Part shown: positions 44,203 to 52,053 of the stretch, one piece after another
How the letters are laid out: every line of letters starts with the position of its first letter
Position numbering within the stretch: the first letter of the stretch is position 1
Assembly (NCBI GenBank): GCA_028285035.1
Contig: JANQQF010000019.1
Coordinates: 62,001-126,000, forward strand
Length of the DNA stretch: 64,000 bases
Direction of reading: 5' to 3'
From: Phycisphaerae bacterium
Lineage (GTDB): Bacteria > Chloroflexota > Anaerolineae > 4572-78 > J111
Notes under the pieces: model-generated
What the model saw: only the letters and a program-made list of their open reading frames with translations
Told to the model about the DNA's origin: nothing
The model's database searches: none
Made by a program: the position numbers and the translations under genes

Positions 44203-44364
44203 TTACAAAAAGATCAGGTATCGCTCAATAAACCGTCGGGTGTATGAAAGCAAGGCCTTAAAAAGCCCTGCCACAACTTTGCCTCGCTCGGCCCGTCCCT
44301 GTTGCAAAAGCTGGGCATAATCCACATTGTCTAAACGGCTCGATTCTTTACGTGTATCAAACAT
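44203..44364 (-). CDS. Small basic protein (53 residues)
   Basis: The frame starts MFDTRKESSRLDN, continues with an amphipathic helix (YAQLLQQGRAERGKVVAGLF) and ends in RRFIERYLIFL. AGGAGCGG lies just before the ATG, and codon use is like that of its neighbours. It is ten bases past the end of the hydrolase-side gap and directly upstream of the PurA-like gene (11 bases), so the two may be co-translated. No family recognised. One arm of a 13-bp inverted repeat covers its start codon. Confidence 0.55.
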   Translation of the reverse strand: MFDTRKESSRLDNVDYAQLLQQGRAERGKVVAGLFKALLSYTRRFIERYLIFL

Positions 44365-44410
44365 TGCACCGCTCCTGTTGCTAAAGTGATTACTTCTTTT
44401 GATACACGTA
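44349..44410. promoter_or_regulatory. 13-bp inverted repeat over the small-protein start codon
   Basis: TACGTGTATCAAA (44349-44361) and TTTGATACACGTA (44398-44410) are perfect inverted copies 36 bases apart. One arm lies at the first codons of the small protein and the other in its leader. Either a hairpin controlling translation or a paired operator. Confidence 0.5.
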
Positions 44411-44463
44411 GCATAGGTGGAACGGTGTCCTATTGCATAGAGGCAAGCGTCCCTATTGTGTCC

Positions 44464-45552
44464 TTACTTTCTCTCCTCACCAAAGCCAGCCTCCCGGGCC
44501 AAAACAATGGCTTCACCACGACTGGTGACGTGTAGTTTGCCAAAGATGTTTGAAACATAGTTCCGAATCGTCTTTGGAGAGAGGACCAAGGTTTTGGCGA
44601 TCTCTGGGTTTTGATACCCTTGCGCCAGCAGTTGGAGGACCTCTTGTTCCCGGACTGTTAGGTTCCAGTTTGTTTTGGGGTGGGCCGATGGGGCGGCTTG
44701 CGTCGGCGGTGCAGTGACACCCAGGAAACGGTAAACCTCAGTTAGAAAATCTGACCAAGCGGGTTCGCTCTGCAACAGGATGTGATTCTGGCTGGCCAGG
44801 GGGACAAATCGAGCACCGGGGATATACGCGGCGGTCAAGCGGCCTTGCTCAAACGGCACCAAGGCATCACCGCTGGCGTGCAAGACTAAGGTCGGGGTGG
44901 TTAGGCTTGCGGCACTCGCTCGCACATCAAGCTCGTTTAGGGTTTTGACAATGCTGACGGCGGTGGCTGGAGCGGTGGAGATGCGTTGTAGATGGTTGAA
45001 CCATTGGACTTGCGCTTGATCGGCTTCGGGTAAAAATTGGGTGGTGAAGACCTGACGAAAGGCTGGATTTTCTCGCCCCCAGCCCAACTCAATCAGCTTG
45101 AGCAACATCGCCACCTCTTCCCGATCTTGCTCAGAGGGATTGCGCTTGAGCCGACCTTGCAGATAGGTGCCGTATAGAATGAGATGGCTCACTTTTTCCG
45201 GATGCCGCGCCGCGTACGCCATCGCAATCAGGCCGCCTTGGGACATCCCAAACAGCGGAAATCGTTCCAGGCCTGCTGCCTCAATCACGGTTTCCAAATC
45301 TTGCACCCAAGCCTCAAAGGATTGGTTTGCCAGGTCCCGGTCGGACAAACCACAGCCCCGTTTATCATACCGAATCAAAGTGTGGTGTTGGGATAAAGCC
45401 GCCAGCCAAGGCTGCCATACCGGGCTTTGCCAATCATACTCCAGATGGCTCATCCAGTTGGCCACCTTCACCAACACCGGCCCTTGCCCCATCGTGGCAT
45501 AGGCAATTGTTACATTATCAGGGGCCAGGCAAAATTGAATCTCTTGGTTCAT
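44464..45552 (-). CDS. Alpha/beta hydrolase fused to a LuxR-type DNA-binding domain
   Basis: 362 residues from the ATG at 45552, chosen because MNQEIQFC is the usual opening of this family; the frame is open from 45600. Residues about 1-270 are an alpha/beta hydrolase with nucleophile Ser in GMSQGG, Asp in LHASGDALVPF and His in SQNHIL. The C-terminal 62 residues are a LuxR-type helix-turn-helix (LTVREQEVLQLLAQGYQNPEIAKTLVLSPKTIRNYVSNIFGKL in pieces). The combination suggests a one-component regulator whose hydrolase domain binds or cleaves a small effector. No strong ribosome site seen. Confidence 0.85.
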   Translation of the reverse strand: MNQEIQFCLAPDNVTIAYATMGQGPVLVKVANWMSHLEYDWQSPVWQPWLAALSQHHTLIRYDKRGCGLSDRDLANQSFEAWVQDLETVIEAAGLERFPLFGMSQGGLIAMAYAARHPEKVSHLILYGTYLQGRLKRNPSEQDREEVAMLLKLIELGWGRENPAFRQVFTTQFLPEADQAQVQWFNHLQRISTAPATAVSIVKTLNELDVRASAASLTTPTLVLHASGDALVPFEQGRLTAAYIPGARFVPLASQNHILLQSEPAWSDFLTEVYRFLGVTAPPTQAAPSAHPKTNWNLTVREQEVLQLLAQGYQNPEIAKTLVLSPKTIRNYVSNIFGKLHVTSRGEAIVLAREAGFGEERK

Positions 45553-45614
45553 AAGGCTATGTACCTGGGGCATTGTATCACAACCAGATATAGCGGGCAA
45601 TGGACTTGTGGAAT

Positions 45615-46199
45615 TTACTTAACTACGGTGTCACTTGCATTTTGCAACCTACGCCGTTTGAAAAACAGTTGGGTTAGATATACCAAAAAAAGTATGATAA
45701 TCAATAATACTGTTAGCGAACCTATGACGAATTTGATCAGGATGAATAATCTGGTTAAGAGATCGAAGATCAAAATGGGGGTGTTCAGGGTGCTTAAAAT
45801 CAAAAAGACACCCAAATTTTCCAACCAATCCAGTATAACGGCTAAGCCGCCTAACAGCGGTAAATAACGCCAACGTGAACCAGCCGGATAAATTTGTTTG
45901 GTCAACATTGCCAGGGCGATGGTAAAAAATAAGCCTGCGGTGAGAGGGTAAAAGATATCCAGGGGGAGGATGACTGTTTGGTAGAGGGTCAAACCTGCCT
46001 CATTGTATTGTTGTGCGACGGTATATAAATTTTCCGAAAGTAACGTCGGCACCTCCAACAAACTCATTCCCTCTGTTACCGCATCAAAGCGGTTCACTTG
46101 TGGTAGAATAACTAAGTTTCCCGCAATAAAGAGAAAAAGTGTAATCAGTAGATAAGGCCATTTTGCGAATGCTTCAAATTTTTGGGCTAGTGTTGTCAT
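45615..46199 (-). CDS. Four-helix membrane protein under TetR control
   Basis: 194 residues with four hydrophobic segments (about 15-32, 70-95, 107-130 and 140-172) and a basic C-terminus (FFKRRRLQN). AGGAGC precedes the ATG. No family recognised. Upstream lies a 22-bp palindrome identical in type to the one before the tetR-like gene, overlapping a plausible promoter (TTGGAA, 18 bases, TAATAT). It is therefore the likely target of that regulator and may be a transporter-like or stress-related membrane protein. Confidence 0.6.
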   Translation of the reverse strand: MTTLAQKFEAFAKWPYLLITLFLFIAGNLVILPQVNRFDAVTEGMSLLEVPTLLSENLYTVAQQYNEAGLTLYQTVILPLDIFYPLTAGLFFTIALAMLTKQIYPAGSRWRYLPLLGGLAVILDWLENLGVFLILSTLNTPILIFDLLTRLFILIKFVIGSLTVLLIIILFLVYLTQLFFKRRRLQNASDTVVK

Positions 46200-46223
46200 G
46201 ATATGCTCCTGTTTAATATTAGG

Positions 46224-46245
46224 TTGGACTGAATGTTCATTCCAA
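46224..46245 (-). promoter_or_regulatory. TetR-type operator 1 (upstream of the membrane protein)
   Basis: TTGGACTGAA-TG-TTCATTCCAA: two 10-base arms that match in 9 positions. It lies 25 bases before the start of the membrane-protein gene and overlaps the putative -35 element and spacer. Confidence 0.75.
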
Positions 46246-46272
46246 TTTTATGATAAAAAATTTTAGACGAGG

Positions 46273-46452
46273 TTAAGTAGACCGAAGACAGTTTTGGGAA
46301 AAACGAAAACTTGGAAGGGTGAAAATTACGCCTAAACAGGCTTACAAATCGGTTTACTTATTAATGATTCGCCAAAATCCATTCAATTTTCGATCTGTTT
46401 GGACGAAGCTCGGAATCTCTAAATCTCATTACTTTTTGCGAATCACTTAATT
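46273..46452. repeat. Double-hairpin repeat, copy 1
   Basis: 180 bases with two inverted repeats in series. The first is TAAGTAGACCGA (46274-46285) with TCGGTTTACTTA (46349-46360). The second is TTAATGATTCGCCAAAA (46360-46376) with TTTTTGCGAATCACTTAA (46433-46450). It ends exactly at the stop codon of the TetR gene. Similar copies lie at 59491 and 59710. No coding capacity, so MITE-like. Confidence 0.7.
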
Positions 46453-47020
46453 ACGCCTCATATTTGATGGCATCCCAAAAGGTATCGATCGCCATTTCAA
46501 TGACGGTTTGATCTAAACCTTGAATGCCAGAAATATGATTGCGAATTAGTGCGCCAAAGGCCCCGTGCACCATAGGCAAAAAAAACTCTAGTGGAATGTC
46601 TTTGATCACTTTTTGCTCGCGCGCTTTGACAAACATTGTATTTAGCCGACTCCACCGTTCAGCGGACTCGGCCATCAATTGCGCTGTCATGTATGGAGAG
46701 GCCGCAAATCGTTCTCCAAACAAAAATTCCTTGGGGTGGGCCAAGTAATGATGGCACATTGTGCGCCAGACATGGGTAAATTGCTCTTGGGGCGTGCCGT
46801 TATCGGGGTATGCAGCAAAAATGGCTTCAGCTAACTTTGCCCGAATAATTTGAAACAATTCATACAATAGGACATCTTTGCTTTCAAAGTAGTTGTAAAT
46901 CGTGCCCATCCCAACATTTGCCTGCTTAGCAATGCGAGACATTGCGGTGGCCTGAATGTCATACGTTACAATTAAATCTAGCGTTGCGGCGAGAATGTCA
47001 TCTCTTTTGGTTGATTCCAT
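46451..47020 (-). CDS. TetR-family regulator
   Basis: 189 residues from the ATG at 47020; an upstream start at 47035 is only three bases from the operator. The N-terminal helix-turn-helix is ILAATLDLIVTYD ... AMSRIAKQANVGMGTIYNYFESKDVLLYEL, typical of the family. The C-terminal ligand domain is all-helical. A 22-bp palindrome directly upstream indicates autoregulation, and the same palindrome occurs before the membrane-protein gene downstream. The double-hairpin repeat lies between the two genes. Confidence 0.85.
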   Translation of the reverse strand: MESTKRDDILAATLDLIVTYDIQATAMSRIAKQANVGMGTIYNYFESKDVLLYELFQIIRAKLAEAIFAAYPDNGTPQEQFTHVWRTMCHHYLAHPKEFLFGERFAASPYMTAQLMAESAERWSRLNTMFVKAREQKVIKDIPLEFFLPMVHGAFGALIRNHISGIQGLDQTVIEMAIDTFWDAIKYEA

Positions 47021-47038
47021 TTTTATCATCAACATGGC

Positions 47039-47060
47039 TTGGATTGAATGTTCATTCCAA
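47039..47060 (-). promoter_or_regulatory. TetR-type operator 2 (upstream of tetR)
   Basis: TTGGATTGAA-TG-TTCATTCCAA, with arms matching in 9 of 10 positions and differing from operator 1 in one base. It lies directly before the TetR gene. Confidence 0.8.
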
Positions 47061-47115
47061 ACTTAACACACAATTTATAGTTTGTCAATTGGTGATTATT
47101 TTCTTAGCAGGTGTC

Positions 47116-47547
47116 TTAAAGCTGGACCCCAACTCCCAAGCGATAGACCAGTTCACCACCCAACCAAGCGGTGACCCCGACTAACACTAAGCCCAATACC
47201 ATACAGGCTAGGTAGGCCAAGCGTTGCTCGGCCAACACCTGCCGATTGCGTAGCCGCATGTAAATCAGGACACCATTCACCACAAGCAAGGCGATACCAG
47301 CGGTGATGTGATTGTTGACCGTGTCCAGGCGGGGATCACCGATCTCTAACTGAGACTGATCGACCAGCCCAGCTAGACTGGCCAGCAGGGTAGCCACGGC
47401 GCTGAGGATGAAGGCCCAGGCGGCAAAACGCTCCACCTCGGTGCTACCTCGCCAGAGATAGAACAGGGTTAGCCCCACCCCCAGAACATAGAAGGCGATG
47501 GGGAAATGAACGGTCATCGGGTGGAGCGGATGGCCGAAGAAGGTCAT
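47116..47547 (-). CDS. DUF2231-family membrane protein
   Basis: 143 residues with four hydrophobic segments. The opening FFGHPLHPMTVHFPIAFYVLG with its HPLHP and HFP motifs, and the later VNNHITAGIALLVV, are typical of DUF2231, a small membrane family that may bind heme through its His residues. Its start overlaps the stop of the adenosyltransferase gene by four bases (ATGA), so the two are translationally coupled. Function unknown. Confidence 0.75.
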   Translation of the reverse strand: MTFFGHPLHPMTVHFPIAFYVLGVGLTLFYLWRGSTEVERFAAWAFILSAVATLLASLAGLVDQSQLEIGDPRLDTVNNHITAGIALLVVNGVLIYMRLRNRQVLAEQRLAYLACMVLGLVLVGVTAWLGGELVYRLGVGVQL

Positions 47548-48104
47548 TTGATGTCCTTGGCCAAGGTGGTGTCATCCCCAGCTAGCATCTCCTCATAACG
47601 GCCCAGGGCAAAGAGCAACGAGGAGAGGCGATTGAGATAGGGGGCGATCAGGTCGTTATCCAAATCTCCCTGGTGCATCAGGCGGGTGACGTGTCGCTCG
47701 GCTCGGCGAATGACGGTGCGGGCTATATCGAGTAGGGCGCTGATCTTGTTGTCGCCGGGAATAACAAATTGGGTCAGCGGTGGGGTTTCATCGCCAAGCT
47801 TATCGGTTTCGACTTCCAGCCACTCGACCCGATCGGCCGTAATCCGTTTGGGCAATTTGACCCCAGGCGCTGAGGCCAGCTCGCCCATCAAAATCCACAA
47901 GTCACGCTGACACTCCAAGATCAAGGTCTTGGTGCGATGATTGACCAGGGTTTCGGCCCGAGCCAATCCCAAAAAGGCGCTGGCTTCATCCACGGTGCCA
48001 TAGGCCTCGGGCCGCAGATCATACTTGGCTACTTTATCTTTTCCTAACAGACTGGTATAGCCTTCATCCCCGTTGCGGGTGTAAAGGATGGTTTTTTTTG
48101 ACAT
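47544..48104 (-). CDS. Cob(I)alamin adenosyltransferase, PduO type
   Basis: 186 residues. Signature elements of the PduO family: TRNGDEGYTSLLGKDKVAK at the N-terminus, then AYGTVDEASAFLGLA, the central RRAERHVTRL and PYLNRLSSLLFALGRYEE near the end. The enzyme transfers the adenosyl group of ATP to cob(I)alamin to make coenzyme B12. The usual TGDxG opening reads NGDEG here. No clear ribosome site before the ATG. It lies 2-4 kb from the chelatase genes, which may insert cobalt in the same pathway. Confidence 0.85.
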   Translation of the reverse strand: MSKKTILYTRNGDEGYTSLLGKDKVAKYDLRPEAYGTVDEASAFLGLARAETLVNHRTKTLILECQRDLWILMGELASAPGVKLPKRITADRVEWLEVETDKLGDETPPLTQFVIPGDNKISALLDIARTVIRRAERHVTRLMHQGDLDNDLIAPYLNRLSSLLFALGRYEEMLAGDDTTLAKDIK

Positions 48105-48253
48105 AAAGAAACGCTTTCGTTTTAGTTCGATAGAATTTATGGTTTTATATAGACAGAATCAGGCAGGCCTCGAAGTAGACAATAGGAAGTAAGGAAAAGA
48201 TAGTTATGCTACCGTTTTAATTTTACCCCCTAATGCTTAATCCTTACTTCTTA

Positions 48254-49306
48254 TCACACTAATCTCAAGTTCGGGACAACATCACAATCCCAGCCGACGG
48301 TGTCATCAGCTTTGAACCGCCAGTAGGCGGCGGCACCAATCATCGCAGCGTTGTCGGTGCAGAGAAAGAGTGGGGGCACGCGCACCGGGCACTTGGCGCC
48401 CGCCATAATGCGATTGCGCAGCAAGCTGTTGGCCGAGACACCCCCCGCCAACAAAATTTCTGTGGCCTCGTGGGCCTCGGCTGCGGCTTTGGTCTTCTGC
48501 ACCAAAACATCAACTACGGCCATTTGGAAAGAAGCGGCAATGTCAGCGACAGGCATCTGCTCAAGCTGTTTTTTTGTGTCCTCATCAGGCTGATGCATTC
48601 GATCAACCTTGCTATATTTTTGCACTTCCCGCAGCACAGCCGTTTTCAGACCGGAGAAGCTAAAGTCGAAGCTGTCGCCCAGCCAAGCGCGGGGAAATTT
48701 GTAGGCGTTGGGGTTGCCATCCTCGGCTACCTTTTGGATGGCCGGTCCCCCTGGATAGCCGACGTTGAGAATGCGGGCCACCTTGTCAAAGGCCTCGCCC
48801 GCCGCATCATCGATGGTCCGGCCCAGGATTTCATAATCGCCGTGCCCCTTGAGCAGAGTCAACTCGGTATGCCCCCCGGACACAATCAAGGCCACCGCTG
48901 GAAAGTTGATAGGCGGTGGCTCGGTTTGATCCTCAATGGCTAGCCAGTTGGAGTAGAGATGTCCCTCCAGATGGTTGACCCCGATCAAGGGCTTATCAAG
49001 GGCCAGAGCCAGCCCCTTGGCGGCATTGACCCCCACCAGCAGGCTGCCTGCCAGACCAGGGCCGTAGGTCACAGCCACAGCATCGACCTCGTTCCAGCCC
49101 GTGCGGGCTTCAATCAGGGCGTCTTGAATGACGGTGCTGATGGCCAAAACGTGTTGACGGGAGGCTACCTCTGGGAAAACGCCGCCATAGCGGCGATGGA
49201 TATCGATTTGAGAAGCGACGATGTTGGAGCGAATAAAGGCCCCATCTTCAATCACTGCCGCCGCAGTTTCATCACAGGATGTTTCAATGGCCAAAATTTT
49301 GGTCAC
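48254..49306 (-). CDS. tsaD: tRNA threonylcarbamoyladenosine transferase TsaD
   Basis: 350 residues, full family length. The N-terminal [16 protein letters not shown], the metal-binding [11 protein letters not shown] with its HxxxH, VSGGHTEL, and the C-terminal [14 protein letters not shown] are all intact. It transfers the threonylcarbamoyl group to A37 of ANN-decoding tRNAs together with TsaB and TsaE, which are not in this window. GTG start. The Nudix gene ends five bases upstream, so the two form an operon. Confidence 0.95.
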   Translation of the reverse strand: MTKILAIETSCDETAAAVIEDGAFIRSNIVASQIDIHRRYGGVFPEVASRQHVLAISTVIQDALIEARTGWNEVDAVAVTYGPGLAGSLLVGVNAAKGLALALDKPLIGVNHLEGHLYSNWLAIEDQTEPPPINFPAVALIVSGGHTELTLLKGHGDYEILGRTIDDAAGEAFDKVARILNVGYPGGPAIQKVAEDGNPNAYKFPRAWLGDSFDFSFSGLKTAVLREVQKYSKVDRMHQPDEDTKKQLEQMPVADIAASFQMAVVDVLVQKTKAAAEAHEATEILLAGGVSANSLLRNRIMAGAKCPVRVPPLFLCTDNAAMIGAAAYWRFKADDTVGWDCDVVPNLRLV

Positions 49307-49311
49307 GATAC

Positions 49312-49866
49312 TTACAACTCACCTTTCTGCCAGGCAGCCAAGGCCTGAATATTCGACTCAAACGCAATGTTCTCGGGCAAGGTTTCGGGGCTAAAAACTT
49401 TGACATCGGCCACATCGTCACCCGGTTGGAGCTGCCCGCCGGTCACCTGCCCCTGATACATAATCAAAACACCGCTACCTCGGTAATCTTCGTAGTAGAA
49501 GACATCCAACAGCTTGGTGATCTCGACAATCAAGCCGGTTTCCTCCAAACACTCCCGGGCTGCCGCCTCTTGTGGGGTCTCCCACAACTCCATAAAGCCG
49601 CCCGGCAAACACCAACTGCCGATTTCCGGCTCCATACTACGTTGGGTCAAGACGACCTGGCCGTCTTTTTCCGCTAGAACCGCTGCGCCCACCTTGGGGT
49701 CGATAAATTGGATAAAACGGCACTCTGGACAGACGCGCCGCACCCGGCCATAGGCCTCCTTATTGACCATCTCGGCTCGACAACGGGGACAGTAGGTGAA
49801 GCCTTGGCGCAAGGCCGCCGCTTCTTCTGCGGTTAGGGTGATTTCGTCGTCTTTGTTTTCGGACAT
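49312..49866 (-). CDS. Zinc-ribbon Nudix hydrolase
   Basis: 184 residues. A zinc ribbon at about 25-52 (CPRCRAEM ... CPECRF) is followed by a Nudix domain with the complete box [24 protein letters not shown] (residues about 90-113; the Glu residues of REcLEE bind Mg). The arrangement resembles NADH pyrophosphatase NudC but is shorter; the substrate may be NADH, ADP-ribose or another nucleotide diphosphate. Followed by tsaD with a five-base gap. Confidence 0.85.
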   Translation of the reverse strand: MSENKDDEITLTAEEAAALRQGFTYCPRCRAEMVNKEAYGRVRRVCPECRFIQFIDPKVGAAVLAEKDGQVVLTQRSMEPEIGSWCLPGGFMELWETPQEAAARECLEETGLIVEITKLLDVFYYEDYRGSGVLIMYQGQVTGGQLQPGDDVADVKVFSPETLPENIAFESNIQALAAWQKGEL

Positions 49867-49889
49867 TGGTTAGTTGGTATCCTCTACTC

Positions 49890-49960
49890 TACCCCCCTCA
49901 GTCCCCCCTGCAAGGGGAGAACAACTTCTCCCCTCCCAGCGGGAGCGGATGGGGGAGGGA
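49890..49960. repeat. G/C-rich palindromic repeat
   Basis: Contains three stacked palindromes: CCCCTGCAAGGGG, then GGGGAGAA-CAAC-TTCTCCCC, then CTCCCAGCGGGAG, flanked by C6 and G5 runs. A related element lies inside the coding region at 57322-57393. REP/MITE-like. Confidence 0.6.
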
Positions 49961-50000
49961 AAAATTTTTGTTATAAAATTGACGTCTTATGGCTACTCAA

Positions 50001-50876
50001 CTACCGCAACTCATCCTTCACCGTCTGATACAACGTATCTGCCTTAAGATCACCCAAGGCATAGCAGGGGCCGTTGAGTTCGATGGCCAAGGCTTGGGCT
50101 AGACCGCGATCAAAGCTGGCGTGCTCCATATTGATGACAACGGAGCGGATGCCTTCTTCAACGATCATTCGGGCGGCCCGGTGCGCTTCTTCCTGAGCCG
50201 GTAGGTTTGAGACCGAGACATTGCCCGCCCCATCGGTCAGCAAAATCATCAGGGGCATCACTTCAGGATTGGCCCGAATGTGCTGGGTCATCACCCGGTG
50301 GGCCAGCAGCAAACCCGCTGAAAGGGGTGTCTTCCCCCCTACGGGCACGTCGGCCAAGGCGCTCTTCGCCAACTCCACACTGGAAGTGGGCGGTAGGGCC
50401 AGTCGGGCTTCCTCTTTTTGGAATACGACCAAACCGACTTGGTCGCGACGTTGGTAGGCATCCATCAAGAGACTCATAATCGCCCCTTTAGTCGCTTCCA
50501 TCCGCTCGGCTGCGGCCATACTCCAACTGGCATCCACCACAAATAAAATTAGGTTGGCGGCGCGGCGTACCCGTACTTTATCCTGAATATCCCCGCGCTC
50601 GACGGCAAAGGCCCGCTCAGAGCGGTCACGATTGACTTGGTGCGGGGCGGCGGCGCGCAGAGTGGCGTCAAAGGCCAAATCCTTGGGCTTGCCTTGGGCG
50701 GGGCGTGATTGCACATAGCGACCCCGTTTTCGATCGGTTTTAGTATAGCTGCGTTTTCCCGCGCTAGAGCGGGTCATTTTGTCCAGTGGCGTCTGCAAGC
50801 GTCGAGTGCTAAAATCCTGACCAACATTGGCTTGATTGGTGGCCTGGCTTTTATCGCCCGACGCTTGATTGGACAT
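50001..50876 (-). CDS. chlD: Chelatase VWA half (ChlD-like C-terminal part)
   Basis: 291 residues from the ATG at 50876, but the same frame is open upstream to the A9 run at 50950-50958 and beyond, encoding an acidic, Pro-rich stretch (EVGEPDSSPESLPTGTPPQQ). This is typical of the linker in ChlD/BchD/CobT-type proteins. The VWA domain at about 105-285 has the MIDAS motif DASWSM, with LTDGAG later. I read this as the second half of a fused AAA-linker-VWA protein made by a frameshift from the upstream ORF. With cobalamin adenosyltransferase nearby, cobalt is a likely metal. A separate start at 50876 has no good ribosome site. Confidence 0.8.
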   Translation of the reverse strand: MSNQASGDKSQATNQANVGQDFSTRRLQTPLDKMTRSSAGKRSYTKTDRKRGRYVQSRPAQGKPKDLAFDATLRAAAPHQVNRDRSERAFAVERGDIQDKVRVRRAANLILFVVDASWSMAAAERMEATKGAIMSLLMDAYQRRDQVGLVVFQKEEARLALPPTSSVELAKSALADVPVGGKTPLSAGLLLAHRVMTQHIRANPEVMPLMILLTDGAGNVSVSNLPAQEEAHRAARMIVEEGIRSVVINMEHASFDRGLAQALAIELNGPCYALGDLKADTLYQTVKDELR

Positions 50877-50935
50877 ATCGGGCTGCTGAGGAGGCGTGCC
50901 GGTGGGCAGCGACTCGGGTGAAGAATCGGGTTCGC

Positions 50936-52051
50936 CTACCTCAGTATCGTTTTTTTTTCCTCCATCGAGGAACCAGCGTTTGATGTGGCCCCGTCCTGCT
51001 CGGCAGCATCATCATTTTCTTCTTGTCCGCGAATCTGCTCCAGCCGCTCAGAGAGTTGCTGATATTGCATTGCGGTGTCTTGGAAAGGCTGGCGCTTGAG
51101 CCGGTGGGGCAGGGCGAGCCGGGCTGCAACCAGAATATCAGTCTGGGTGACCCGACTGCGGCTGTTGTAGGCGGCGTGGGCCAAGGCAGTTTTCAAAATA
51201 ACGATGTCACCGCGGTGCCCATCTACATCCATCTCAGCCATCAACTCGGCCACCATACTGATGTCACGACGAGCGTAGCTGACGTTGGGTAGCTGCTCCC
51301 GGGCTGAGGTGATGCGCTCAGCTAAATCATTTTCTTTGCCAGACCATTCTCCATAGAAAGCGTCGGAGTCTTGCTCAAATTTGAGCGATCGCTCCAAAAT
51401 CTGCATTCGGTCGGACGCGTTGGAGATGCTGTGAATATCAACACACAAGGCAAAACGGTCGAGTAACTGGGGCCGTAAATCACCCTCTTCGGGGTTCATT
51501 GTCCCCACAAAAATGAAACGAGCTGGGTGCGAAAAGCTAATCCCCTCCCGCTCAACCACATTAACGCCCATCGCCGCAGAGTCGAGCAACAAATCGACCA
51601 CGTGATCATCGAGCAGGTTGACCTCATCAACATAGAGGAGGCCCCGGTTGGCCGCAGCCAACACCCCTGGCTCAAAGTGGCGCTCCCCTTTTTTGATGGC
51701 CTGCTCAATATCAAGGGTTCCCACCACGCGATCCTCAGTTGCACTGACTGGTAAATCAACAAAGCGAATGCGGCGTTTGCCGACAGTAAGGTTGGCTTGT
51801 TTGGCTTGACGTTCTTTGACCCAATCGGACCAGCTTTCTGGATTGTTGGGGTCATCGTTGAACGGCGAGTCGGTGTAGACGTCAATTTCAGGCAGTAATG
51901 CGGCCATTGCCCGGGCAGCGGTTGATTTCGCAGTACCGCGCTCACCTCGAATGAGCACGCCCCCGATGCGCGGGTTAATCGCGTTGAGGATGAGGGCCAT
52001 CGTCATTTGATCCTGGCCCACAATCGCAGTGAATGGGAAAATTGAAGGCAT
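50936..52051 (-). CDS. chlD: Chelatase AAA+ half (ChlI-like)
   Basis: 371 residues with Walker A GERGTAKSTA near residue 37, Walker B LLYVDEVNLL near 138 and sensor FIFVGTMNPEEGDLRPQ near 172: the AAA+ motor of Mg/Co chelatases. It ends soon after an A9 run with a short out-of-frame tail (KKTILR). Ribosome site AGGAAGAAT; it starts two bases after the EF-G2 stop. In the zero frame it would give a stand-alone ChlI-type subunit; after a -1 shift it would join the VWA ORF to give a ChlD-type subunit of about 680 residues. Confidence 0.9.
   Translation of the reverse strand: MPSIFPFTAIVGQDQMTMALILNAINPRIGGVLIRGERGTAKSTAARAMAALLPEIDVYTDSPFNDDPNNPESWSDWVKERQAKQANLTVGKRRIRFVDLPVSATEDRVVGTLDIEQAIKKGERHFEPGVLAAANRGLLYVDEVNLLDDHVVDLLLDSAAMGVNVVEREGISFSHPARFIFVGTMNPEEGDLRPQLLDRFALCVDIHSISNASDRMQILERSLKFEQDSDAFYGEWSGKENDLAERITSAREQLPNVSYARRDISMVAELMAEMDVDGHRGDIVILKTALAHAAYNSRSRVTQTDILVAARLALPHRLKRQPFQDTAMQYQQLSERLEQIRGQEENDDAAEQDGATSNAGSSMEEKKTILR
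50950..50958 (-). promoter_or_regulatory. Putative -1 frameshift site (A9 slippery run)
   Basis: On the minus strand, GGAGG is followed directly by nine A residues and CG. In the AAA frame this reads GAG GAA AAA AAA ACG, so the heptamer A AAA AAA can slip by -1 to AAA AAC, which is the VWA frame. The GGAGG just upstream could act as an internal Shine-Dalgarno stimulator. Confidence 0.7.
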
Positions 52052-52053
52052 TA

